A DNA stretch of 9,541 bases, taken from positions 1-9,541 of the forward strand of contig JAUWHQ010000045.1 in assembly GCA_030605805.1 (NCBI GenBank), in the 5' to 3' direction. Source of the DNA: Methanosarcinales archaeon. GTDB taxonomy: Archaea > Halobacteriota > Methanosarcinia > Methanosarcinales > Methanogasteraceae. Position numbers and translations under genes: made by a program. Positions 1 through 6,025 of this stretch are shown here, one piece after another (within the stretch, counting starts at the first letter, position 1; each line of letters starts with the position of its first letter). The notes under the pieces were generated by a model, which saw nothing but the letters and a program-made list of their open reading frames with translations, was not told where the DNA came from and ran no database searches.

Positions 1-161
1 TATTATACTATACCAACTTACATACTTTATAAGTTTTATAAAAACCATTTTGTAGGTTCTTTAAAACCGCTGTTTAGAGAAAATTTATCCCATAGATTTG
101 CATTTTATTTGAGCAGAATTGGGTTGCCAGATATCATACCCTGGTAAATAGGTGAAAACAC
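1..161 (+). promoter_or_regulatory. AT-rich promoter region upstream of the small ORF and ACT regulator
   Basis: AT-rich leader with several TATA-box-like stretches: TTTATAAGTTTTATAAAAA around 26-44 and AAATTTATCC around 81-90. A short inverted repeat AACTTA (15-20) / TAAGTT (30-35) overlaps the first TATA-like stretch and could be an operator. This is read from sequence only; neither the start site nor the bound regulator can be determined. A ribosome-binding-like AGGTG at 151-155 precedes the ATG at 162. Confidence 0.4.
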
Positions 162-362
162 ATGCTCCTACCAACCACCCCACCTCTGCCCGCACCTATC
201 CCATTCGCACGACCTCCGAGCCCCGCGGATGCCCTGCAATTTCATTTTGAGGTGGCACACGGCAGGGACTACTATCCAGATCTCGTTTCTTCCGCTCCAA
301 GCTTCGAATATCTGAAAACAGACGAGTCAGAACCAGAGCACCAGATGAATTGCCAGCACTGA
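162..362 (+). CDS. Small hypothetical protein (66 aa), doubtful
   Basis: Short open frame of unknown family. It starts at ATG 162 with a fair AGGTG Shine-Dalgarno about 6 bases upstream and ends 22 bases before the ACT-regulator gene, so the two could share a transcript from the upstream TATA elements. The first 25 residues are proline-rich low-complexity sequence (LLPTTPPLP, then PFARPPSP). The rest is acidic and aromatic (HFEVAHG, DYYPDLVSSAPSFEYL). No transmembrane segment, signal peptide or known motif is visible. It may be a genuine small gene, a leader ORF, or non-coding sequence that happens to be open; I see no homology that decides. Confidence 0.35.
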   Translation: MLLPTTPPLPAPIPFARPPSPADALQFHFEVAHGRDYYPDLVSSAPSFEYLKTDESEPEHQMNCQH

Positions 363-384
363 ATAACAGAATAATGGAATAATC

Positions 385-885
385 ATGTGGGACATCATAT
401 TAAACAAATTCAGGAAATATCCGGCGCAGGAGAAGGTCGTGCGTCTGCTGCTGAAACGCGGTTTTCAGGTCACTTCGGATGGCAGGGTGGTCTCAGGCGG
501 CATAAAACTCCCGCATACGCAGATCGCAAATGAAATCGGCGTTGATCGCAGGGCAGTTGATGGGGCAGCCTCCATGATCGCACAGGACGACCTGCTGAGC
601 ACGATCTTCAAAAACATCCGCCCGATCTCGTCGTTGCGTGAGGTTGCGCCAGCTCTCGAACTCGGGGTGATCATTGTTACGCCGGTGGATGCCACAGAGA
701 CCGGCATTCTTGCATCGGTGGCAGCCTCTGTGGCAGAACACGGAATTAGCATCATGCAGGCGATTGCGGATGATCCGCGGCTTTCTGATCGCCCGACACT
801 GACCATCATAACCGACCGGCAGATACCTGACGATCTGGTCGGCAAATTGCTGAAATGCGACGGTGTGAAGGGGATAAGCGTTTGA
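385..885 (+). CDS. HTH plus ACT-domain regulator of amino-acid metabolism (COG2150-like)
   Basis: Predicted DNA-binding regulator of the archaeal family annotated 'regulator of amino acid metabolism, contains ACT domain'. The N-terminal about 75 residues form a helix-turn-helix region with recognition-helix-like sequence at residues 42-65 (LPHTQIANEIGVDRRAV). The C-terminal part, about 90-166, has the ACT beta-alpha-beta pattern: strand VIIVTPVD, helix ILASVAASVAEHGISI, strand TLTIITDR, helix and a final strand GVKGISV. ACT domains usually bind an amino acid, so the inferred role is amino-acid-responsive transcription control; the ligand and target genes cannot be read here. Length (166 aa) fits the family. 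The Shine-Dalgarno is weak (GGAAT). A terminator-like palindrome follows directly, so it appears to end its transcription unit. Confidence 0.85.
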   Translation: MWDIILNKFRKYPAQEKVVRLLLKRGFQVTSDGRVVSGGIKLPHTQIANEIGVDRRAVDGAASMIAQDDLLSTIFKNIRPISSLREVAPALELGVIIVTPVDATETGILASVAASVAEHGISIMQAIADDPRLSDRPTLTIITDRQIPDDLVGKLLKCDGVKGISV

Positions 886-887
886 TT

Positions 888-934
888 GGGCAGTGTCTCA
901 AATTTGGTAGTGCCCTACGTGACTTTTTATTTTC
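888..934 (+). terminator. Probable terminator after the ACT regulator
   Basis: Three bases after the stop codon, an imperfect palindrome runs from 888 to 915 (GGGCA at 888-892 pairs with TGCCC at 911-915, with some further pairing and mismatches inside). It is followed by a T-rich stretch at 922-934. Archaeal terminators are mainly T-runs, so the T-stretch is the stronger evidence. The palindrome could instead be a decayed insertion-sequence end, but no partner end was found. Confidence 0.4.
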
Positions 935-960
935 TTCGGGTCAGTTGGGGTAAATAGTGT

Positions 961-1133
961 ATGCGTATTTTTTCGCTGTGGTATACTAAAAAAAGCCCCT
1001 ACCAACGATTGCGGAAACTCGGCTTTTATGGGACTTTTCCGGCATACGACATCAATTTATGGTTTATGAGCAGTATCGATTGACGATTCCTTCCAATGAT
1101 CAGCATTCCAAAATCGTAAAATTACGGTTGATG
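961..1133 (+). pseudogene. HicA-family toxin remnant (frameshifted)
   Basis: Three pieces in different frames reproduce the HicA (YcfA-type mRNA interferase) pattern of the GF-GPFSG--H-FM subgroup. LPTI is encoded at about 999-1010. LRKLGFYGTF is encoded at 1009-1038. After a one-base frame change in the T-run 1035-1038, SGIRHQFMVYEQ and then YRLTIPSND follow at 1038-1100, with a decayed tail ending near LRLM (1133). The conserved HicA histidine is the H of GIRHQF. Restoring one T joins the last two pieces. Between LPTI and LRKLGF the usual first-helix residues are missing, so there is a deletion as well. The 3' end overlaps the end of coaBC by about 12 bases. No adjacent hicB is present; a truncated hicB lies 6 kb away. 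Family assignment is from motif memory. Confidence 0.55.
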
Positions 1134-2408
1134 GGTGAAATGATCTATAAGCGCACGATCAAAAATCGCGCTTGCCACCACATCCTTTGCACCACTGATA
1201 TATGAGATCTCGTTATTTTTGCTGATGATCCACACCTCCCCCTCGCCGCCACCCATGCTCTCAGCGGTATTCGCCACAACCATCGCAAGCCCGTAACGAG
1301 CCATCACCTCCTTCGCACGCCTGATCAGCGCGTCGCCCCCGGCAGTCTCAAGCTTGAACCCGACGACCATGAGATCAGGATATGCACTCCGTACCGCCTC
1401 AAGCAACTTTCCTGTCGGTCGCAGGTCAAGCGCCAATTGACCGTCCGATCTGATCTTATCGCCAGACGGATCGAGCGTGTAATCAGAGATCGCAGCAGCA
1501 CTGATCAGCAGATCATACCCATCTGCCCCAAGCTCGCCAAGCACAGCACTGGTCATCTCTCCGGCTGTCTCTGCATAGATCTCTCTGATGCCTGCAAAAC
1601 CAGCATTCCCGTGGTGCACGATCGTTACATCTGCGCCGCGCCTGAAAGCCTCATAAGCAAGCGCAATCCCCATCCGCCCTGATGCCCTGCTCGTAATTAT
1701 GCGCACAGGATCGATCGGCTCTGCGGTTGCCCCGCCGGTGATCAGCACCTTCCTACCGGCAAGTGATGGGTCGCAAAGCGCCCGCTCTGCCCATCGCACA
1801 ATATCCTCTGTCTTCGCGACCTTTGCTTTCCCTTCCTCGATCACGGGACCTACGACCGTGACCCCATGACTCCTCAGCACGTCGATGTTCCCACGCACGA
1901 GCAGGTTGTACATGCTTCTGTGCATGGCAGGCGCGATGATGACCGGAAGCCCTGCGCCAATCGCAGTCGTCGCGAAGATCGAGACGAGCGTATCAGGGAT
2001 GGCGTGTGCGATCTTCCCGATGGTGCTTGCAGTGCACGGCGCAATCAGCAGCAGATCAGCAGCGCTGCAGTCCACGCCAACACCATCACCCTCGTCACAA
2101 CAATCACCCTCGCCACCACAATACTCTGCCCACGAGACCCTGCCAGTCCACTGCGTGATCGGGCGCCGCCCTGTTGCACATTCGATCGCGTCAGGGTGGA
2201 TGATCCGCTGCGCAGATTCGGTCATCACCGCCTGCACCGCAGCACCGCGGCGGATCAGTTCATGCGCCAGTTCGATGGTCCGTACAGCGGCAATGCTGCC
2301 TGTGATGCCGAGCACGACCGTTCTGCCTGCGAGCGTTTCATGCAGAGCGCCGCCACCTAACGTTCTTTCCACCGGTTCGACTTGTTCTGTCCGTTTCATA
2401 AACAACAT
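1122..2408 (-). CDS. coaBC: Phosphopantothenoylcysteine decarboxylase / phosphopantothenate-cysteine ligase
   Basis: Bifunctional coenzyme A biosynthesis enzyme: CoaB joins cysteine to 4'-phosphopantothenate and CoaC, an FMN flavoprotein, decarboxylates the product. The CoaC domain (about 27-210) shows GITGSIAA (34-41), LLIAPCTASTIGKIA (120-134) and PAMHRSMY (160-167). The archaeal EEGKAK at 191-196 replaces the bacterial ACGD clamp. The CoaB domain (about 218-428) shows ITGGATAEPIDPVRI (223-237), SGRMG (243-247), AAAISDY (304-310), DKIR with K318, and GFKLET (350-355). Length, 428 aa, is slightly above usual because of a leader of about 25 residues and an acidic Gly/Asp/Cys-rich insert (about 98-114). 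Oddities: W93 stands where the CoaC catalytic histidine is expected, and S240 where CoaB normally has asparagine in the SN-SSGKMG motif. Start is ATG 2408; Met4 (2399) is an alternative. It appears monocistronic. Confidence 0.92.
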   Translation of the reverse strand: MLFMKRTEQVEPVERTLGGGALHETLAGRTVVLGITGSIAAVRTIELAHELIRRGAAVQAVMTESAQRIIHPDAIECATGRRPITQWTGRVSWAEYCGGEGDCCDEGDGVGVDCSAADLLLIAPCTASTIGKIAHAIPDTLVSIFATTAIGAGLPVIIAPAMHRSMYNLLVRGNIDVLRSHGVTVVGPVIEEGKAKVAKTEDIVRWAERALCDPSLAGRKVLITGGATAEPIDPVRIITSRASGRMGIALAYEAFRRGADVTIVHHGNAGFAGIREIYAETAGEMTSAVLGELGADGYDLLISAAAISDYTLDPSGDKIRSDGQLALDLRPTGKLLEAVRSAYPDLMVVGFKLETAGGDALIRRAKEVMARYGLAMVVANTAESMGGGEGEVWIISKNNEISYISGAKDVVASAIFDRALIDHFTHQP

Positions 2409-2704
2409 TCAGGTATGCTGCCATCGTAATTAATCATTCTCACAGTGGTTCCGGAGGGTGTGCTCTATTCGGCGGGGGTGGTATGATGATCGGAGGTGGC
2501 TTTGAAAACATCGACATCACGTGGTATCTCTTTCATCTGATCATGATCAATGCCTTTGCCATGGGGGCGCCGTCGGAAAGATCATGCTTGGCTCTGCACA
2601 GGGTCTGTATACCATCATCGCAGAGGCTGGTGGTGCCAAGGGATTGCAACCGCAAGGAGTTATAAATATATCCCCTCCAAATTGATTGGTGATACCCCGG
2701 ATTT
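2409..2704. other. Intergenic region between coaBC start and thymidylate synthase end
   Basis: About 300 bases without a supported gene. It must hold the coaBC promoter: on the minus strand a weak AT-rich stretch (TGATTAATTA, about 2427-2436) lies some 20-30 bases before the start. A TATA-like TTATAAATATA is visible at about 2660-2670 on the plus strand with no obvious gene behind it. One plus-strand frame (about 2563-2685) reads protein-like (GKIMLGSAQGLYTIIAEAGG) but has no plausible start, so it may be a decayed gene end. Confidence 0.4.
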
Positions 2705-3415
2705 TTACTTCTGTGGGCTGACTGGCAGGGGTTTTACCAGTTCTGCATCCTTATCGCTCTTGTAGATGTGCAGCGAATCGCTATAATCGATCAATTTAAC
2801 GATCCGGCACTGGTTCGGGCGGATCACTTCACGGTTCAGCATATCAGTAATCGCGACGATATTCGCCTGCCACGCCGTATATAGATCGCGAGATCGCCAT
2901 GTCAGATGCACATCCACGCAACCATCGCCAAGATATCTGATCTGGATGCGCTGCAAGCATGGTGGCGATGCGCTTCCAAGATCATTCCTGGGCTGCCATG
3001 TGATCGCCTGATCCCGGTTCGAAACAACCTCTGCATCCTTCTGAATACCAAGACGCTCGCGTAGTAACCGGATTTGATCAAGGTTTTCGTACATCGCGAG
3101 CCTTTCAAAATAAAGGTATGAGAACCGTTCATTGTCTGGCTTTTTGATATACTCTGATAAATATTCCCTTGTGAATCCCTTGCAGTAATGATCGATGTGT
3201 CGAAATGGAAACTGCGGGTGCAGTTCACGATCCTCTATCTGCCTGATGGCGTTGCCAGTTAATTCAACTAATATGCATGCATCCCGAATCGGTTTTAGTT
3301 CGGATGTGTCGCCGATTGTTGTTTTCATCCCATCGCGTAACACATATCGTACTGCCCGCGCCCATGCATTGTGGAAATTATCTTCACATATCAGTATCGT
3401 TGGTGGTAGTTTCAT
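2705..3415 (-). CDS. Archaeal-type thymidylate synthase (ThyA-related)
   Basis: Predicted to methylate dUMP to dTMP, with methanogen-type folate as probable carbon donor. Diagnostic sequence is in the second half: QAITWQPRNDL (136-146) matches the archaeal RRAQAITW region. PPC places the nucleophile at C153. WRSRDLYTAWQANIVAIT (173-190) corresponds to the ThyA RS-D / PFNIA region, with R174, S175, D177 and N185. SLHIY (214-218) corresponds to the D-H-Y dUMP-binding motif, with H216 and Y218. The middle part (YLSEYIKKPDNERFSYLYFERL) resembles the family's FLEEY / YTYGERL region. Length 236 aa is normal. The Shine-Dalgarno is weak (AGGA). Base composition and GATC density are host-like. A second, truncated copy of the 5' part lies at 7429-7599. 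Archaeal family members of this type have limited biochemical study, so substrate is inferred. Confidence 0.8.
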   Translation of the reverse strand: MKLPPTILICEDNFHNAWARAVRYVLRDGMKTTIGDTSELKPIRDACILVELTGNAIRQIEDRELHPQFPFRHIDHYCKGFTREYLSEYIKKPDNERFSYLYFERLAMYENLDQIRLLRERLGIQKDAEVVSNRDQAITWQPRNDLGSASPPCLQRIQIRYLGDGCVDVHLTWRSRDLYTAWQANIVAITDMLNREVIRPNQCRIVKLIDYSDSLHIYKSDKDAELVKPLPVSPQK

Positions 3416-3505
3416 GTGAATCCTGTAGAGTTCTTTTGAAGTGAATTGGTTTATTTTGTTCTTTAGTCACGTTTTTCACTTCTCTTATTTTGATGTCGGG
3501 GATTC

Positions 3506-3570
3506 ACTTAACGGTTCCAGCATATACGAAGTTTCGGCGAAATGTGTGCGCTGTATATGCTGTGTTAGGC
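3506..3570 (-). repeat. attC-like recombination site 1 (3' of the orphan gene)
   Basis: Imperfect palindrome with the architecture of an integron attC site. The outer cores are ACTTAAC (3506-3512) and GTTAGGC (3564-3570). The inner arms CAGCATATAC (3518-3527) and GTATATGCTG (3553-3562) are perfectly complementary over 10 bases, with spacers of 5 and 1 bases. The terminal loop carries a small TTTCG/CGAAA hairpin. Read on the minus strand, R'' is GCCTAAC (fits RYYYAAC) and R' is GTTAAGT (fits GTTRRRY). It lies 66 bases 3' of the 449-residue gene's stop, where a cassette's attC belongs. It could alternatively be a bidirectional terminator or other palindromic repeat. Confidence 0.55.
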
Positions 3571-3635
3571 GAACCCGATAGGGACGAAACAACCAATGGG
3601 TTCGAAGAGTCACAAAGGAAAAGCAAATCAACGAT

Positions 3636-4985
3636 TTATCTCACCCCTATTTGAGCAACTTCTTTTGCTTTATCAGTAAGAGTTGAATAATATCTTAGCA
3701 CTTCAAAGAATTTCTTCCCCTCATCAGGAAATTTATGTTTTAGAAGGATTTTCATGTCGTCATTTAGGAATGCTGTACCCACTGATTTCATATAAAAACG
3801 ATGAGGATAAACGACTCTATCAACAGCATCTATTATGGGGGTGATTTTCGGTAGGATGATTTCTTTAATTCTCTGGGGCTCATATGGAATTTGAGCAATA
3901 TTTATTGCATCATTAGTAATATTATCATAGTTGAATACATTCTGTTCAAGTGGGGGGACTTTGTATTCTTCTATTATTCTCGAACTTACTTTTTGAAGTT
4001 CTCTTTCACATTTTAAAGTCTGTTTTCCATGCCCATGTTCTGCGAGGGCGGTGTCATATTTTACAATCCATCTTCGTAACGGTCTAAGTTCCTGCCTCTT
4101 TTCTAACATTACGTCATACATTTGCTTTGGTCCCTTTCCATCATCAATTTCTTGTAATATAATTGGCAATGTGTATGGTAAATCAATCCTTGCACGATAT
4201 TGAAGGGAAGACCCAAACACTTTATCACTTACTTTACCCAGTGTTTCGACTAGAACGTCATACGCTGTTTTTGCCTCCTCACCTTTTTCTTTTTTTAACA
4301 AATTCCTAATAATATCAAGTCCGTCAGTTGCTGCCTCTTTTATAAACCTTGAATAAACAATCTCTTTTGGGTAATAATACCCCTCCTGAGTCGTAGGAAT
4401 CGATGATGCTAAAGCTTGGCTCAACCCAGTTGGACATAAATCCTTTTGAAAAGAATAACTCATTAAAACTTTATAGACATCTCTCACGTTTATATTCTCT
4501 AACCAGTGAGAAATTTTGGAGGCACCACCCAACCAAGGATTGCCAAAAGCTGTGTTCCCCTCTATAAGCCCCATTTTTCGTAGAAGTGTGGTGTATTTAT
4601 CAGGATTAGATAGGACGGCGATCAATAAATTTCTATAGTCCATTTCAAACAGATTGCTTATTACTTGTTGTAATCCTCGGGCTTCCAGTTCTTCAAATAT
4701 AGCGTTTTGAGGTACATACAGCACTTTTGAATCCATCAATTCATCTAATTCTGATATAAGATACTCGTGTTGGACGTCAAACCAATTGACTTTAGGCAAC
4801 ACTATGGTTTCCGTTAAAAGTACCATATCAGGTATAAACGGCTCACATTGAAGATATGCCCAGAAATGTTTAGAACGATCAGGGGCTATCTTTCCATCTT
4901 TTAAATTAACCAAAGCCTCTAAAACGTTGTAGTCTGTAGTGTATTCCAATGAAATACACCCTGGTTCTTTTACTTCTTCATTCAT
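3636..4985 (-). CDS. Orphan protein of unknown function (449 aa), cassette-borne
   Basis: I do not recognise the family. The product is predicted soluble and mostly helical, with no signal peptide, membrane segment or obvious nucleotide-binding loop. The N-terminal part (about 10-100) alternates strands and helices (DYNVLEALVNLKDG, FIPDMVLLTETIVLP, WFDVQHEYLISELDELM). A charged helix-rich middle follows (LLKKEKGEEAKTAYDVLVETLGK, ELRPLRRWIVKYDTALAEHG). The C-terminus is rich in hydrophobic and charged residues (LKHKFPDEGKKFFEVLRYYSTL). Translation start is well supported: GAGGTG at 4991-4996 stands 5 bases before ATG 4985. TATA-like sequence (TTTATAAT, minus strand, about 5008-5015) lies close upstream. 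The gene is AT-rich and nearly GATC-free, unlike the flanks. It lies alone between two attC-like sites, which suggests acquisition as a mobile cassette. An effector role beside the nucleotide-sensor genes upstream is only a guess. Confidence 0.7.
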   Translation of the reverse strand: MNEEVKEPGCISLEYTTDYNVLEALVNLKDGKIAPDRSKHFWAYLQCEPFIPDMVLLTETIVLPKVNWFDVQHEYLISELDELMDSKVLYVPQNAIFEELEARGLQQVISNLFEMDYRNLLIAVLSNPDKYTTLLRKMGLIEGNTAFGNPWLGGASKISHWLENINVRDVYKVLMSYSFQKDLCPTGLSQALASSIPTTQEGYYYPKEIVYSRFIKEAATDGLDIIRNLLKKEKGEEAKTAYDVLVETLGKVSDKVFGSSLQYRARIDLPYTLPIILQEIDDGKGPKQMYDVMLEKRQELRPLRRWIVKYDTALAEHGHGKQTLKCERELQKVSSRIIEEYKVPPLEQNVFNYDNITNDAINIAQIPYEPQRIKEIILPKITPIIDAVDRVVYPHRFYMKSVGTAFLNDDMKILLKHKFPDEGKKFFEVLRYYSTLTDKAKEVAQIGVR

Positions 4986-5035
4986 GTGAACACCTCATTA
5001 TATAAGTATTATAAACATATCCTTTCCTACATGAT
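4986..5035 (-). promoter_or_regulatory. Promoter and ribosome binding site of the orphan gene
   Basis: On the minus strand, AAGGATATGTTTATAATAC (about 5007-5025) resembles a BRE plus TATA box, with a second TATA-like TTATATAA at about 4998-5005. GAGGTG at 4991-4996 is a good Shine-Dalgarno. The TATA-to-ATG distance (about 25 bases) would put the start site almost at the ATG, which fits poorly with use of the Shine-Dalgarno, so the box may be fortuitous and the gene read from upstream. Confidence 0.4.
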
Positions 5036-5038
5036 TTC

Positions 5039-5131
5039 GCCTAACGGGCAACGGGTATATGAAGTTGCCAAAGGCAATTTTGGTGGAATATAGCGAAGCC
5101 ATATACCCGCTGTTGTTTGAGTGCGTTAGCA
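5039..5131 (-). repeat. attC-like recombination site 2 (5' boundary of the orphan cassette)
   Basis: A second attC-like folded site. GCCTAAC (5039-5045) and CGTTAGCA (5124-5131) are the outer cores; CTAACG 5041-5046 pairs with CGTTAG 5124-5129. Inner arms CGGGTATATG (5052-5061) and CATATACCCG (5100-5109) are perfectly complementary over 10 bases, extended by CAA/TTG across a 3-base bulge. A sub-hairpin TTGCC/GGCAA (5065-5077) lies in the loop. On the minus strand R' reads GTTAGGC (perfect GTTRRRY), while R'' reads TGCTAAC, which departs from RYYYAAC. It lies 3' of the CARF-like gene and 54 bases upstream of the orphan gene's start. A second GTTAGC copy occurs at 5143-5148. Confidence 0.5.
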
Positions 5132-5284
5132 CCGAAGCGAGCGTTAGCGAGTGGAGAGCTGCAAAAGGCGGGCATGATGTTCTTATAAAACCTTCTTTAC
5201 CTTCTTTGAGATTACCTGTTCTCTCTTTTGCACAAATTCATTATAGTTATTGAGATTCTGATCTTCAGGTTTTTGTGGGATAAA

Positions 5285-6007
5285 TTAACTCAATACAACC
5301 ACAGCATCGTCTTTGGGTGGTTTTGCCAATCCTATTCCCCGTTCGGTTAATGTAATCGACTTACCTTGTTGAAAATCAACATATCCTTTCTCTTGAAGCT
5401 TTCTTACATAATAGCTAAGCTTGGCACGCACAGCTTTGCTTACATCATCCGGTACAAGTATTTTATTCAATTCACCTAAACTAGATATCTTATGCATAGC
5501 AAGAGCATTTAAAATTTCTTTTTCCCATTCACCAAACTTTATATTCACTTTCGGTGAGAAAACCTCAACCCTACTTGCACCAGAAGAAAACGGAACGCCT
5601 CCAGAAGGGAGATTATATTGTTCTGGAACAACATAATATAACAACGCATTATCATAATCAATTGCCGCCAAGGTAAAGGCTACAGCGCATAACTTAGTCG
5701 AAGTTGATATATTCAAATAAACTTTCGATGCATCCTTTTCTTTTTCTAAAATACCAAGTACGGTATTTTTGGACGATTCAAAGTCTGTTGGATCAAAAAA
5801 TACACTAATCACATTATTATTATCAAACGCCATCTGATTCAATCGTTTTTTTACTGCATCGGCATGTTTTCTTGCTTCCGTGCCCCATATCCCTTCTTTT
5901 TCATCTATCAATAAATAGATTCTATTTGCACTCAAATTTATAAAGCCATAAACCGCCCTATCCTCTTCAAAACCAATGGGCACGACATGCGTGATTCTTT
6001 GCGACAT
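5285..6007 (-). CDS. HFX_2341-family / CARF-like sensor with winged-helix domain
   Basis: Predicted ligand-responsive DNA-binding protein. The N-terminal part (about 1-150) has a Rossmann-like alternation opening with HVVPIGFEEDR (7-17), the typical start of HFX_2341-type (DUF6293) regulators. A strand-loop VYLNISTSTKLCAVA (96-110) occupies the position of the N-S-G-K nucleotide-binding loop of CARF-like domains; the usual glycine is absent. Residues about 158-227 form a winged helix: EKEILNALAMHKISSLGEL, a recognition-helix region ending KLQEKGYV, and a wing ITLTERG. I chose ATG 6007 over the GTG at 6013, because AAGGTG (6011-6016) is then a correctly spaced ribosome site; this gives 240 aa. 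It lies 18 bases downstream of the UPRT-like gene, so the two are probably co-transcribed. A cyclic-oligonucleotide or nucleotide ligand is inference. Confidence 0.65.
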   Translation of the reverse strand: MSQRITHVVPIGFEEDRAVYGFINLSANRIYLLIDEKEGIWGTEARKHADAVKKRLNQMAFDNNNVISVFFDPTDFESSKNTVLGILEKEKDASKVYLNISTSTKLCAVAFTLAAIDYDNALLYYVVPEQYNLPSGGVPFSSGASRVEVFSPKVNIKFGEWEKEILNALAMHKISSLGELNKILVPDDVSKAVRAKLSYYVRKLQEKGYVDFQQGKSITLTERGIGLAKPPKDDAVVVLS

Positions 6008-6025
6008 TTTCACACCTTATGAACT

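Noticed and set aside
1866..2433. Long plus-strand open frames opposite coaBC
   Set aside because: Shadow frames of a strongly supported gene with GC-rich codons; their translations are low-complexity and without motifs.
2483..2540. Possible C/D box sRNA (ATGATGA at 2483, CTGA at 2537)
   Set aside because: No D' and C' boxes between them; such words are expected in a GATC/TGATGA-rich genome.
2563..2685. Protein-like plus-strand frame (GKIMLGSAQGLYTIIAEAGG)
   Set aside because: No start codon with context, stop at 2503 upstream, and no family recognised; kept only as a possible decayed gene end.
3438..3482. Inverted repeat GAAGTGAA (3438-3445) / TTCACTTC (3475-3482) upstream of the thymidylate synthase gene
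   Set aside because: Loop of 29 bases and AT-rich context; could be an operator but too short to claim.
5059..5253. Plus-strand 64-residue open frame
   Set aside because: It lies across the attC-like palindrome and its loop, so the frame is explained by the repeat; no ribosome site.
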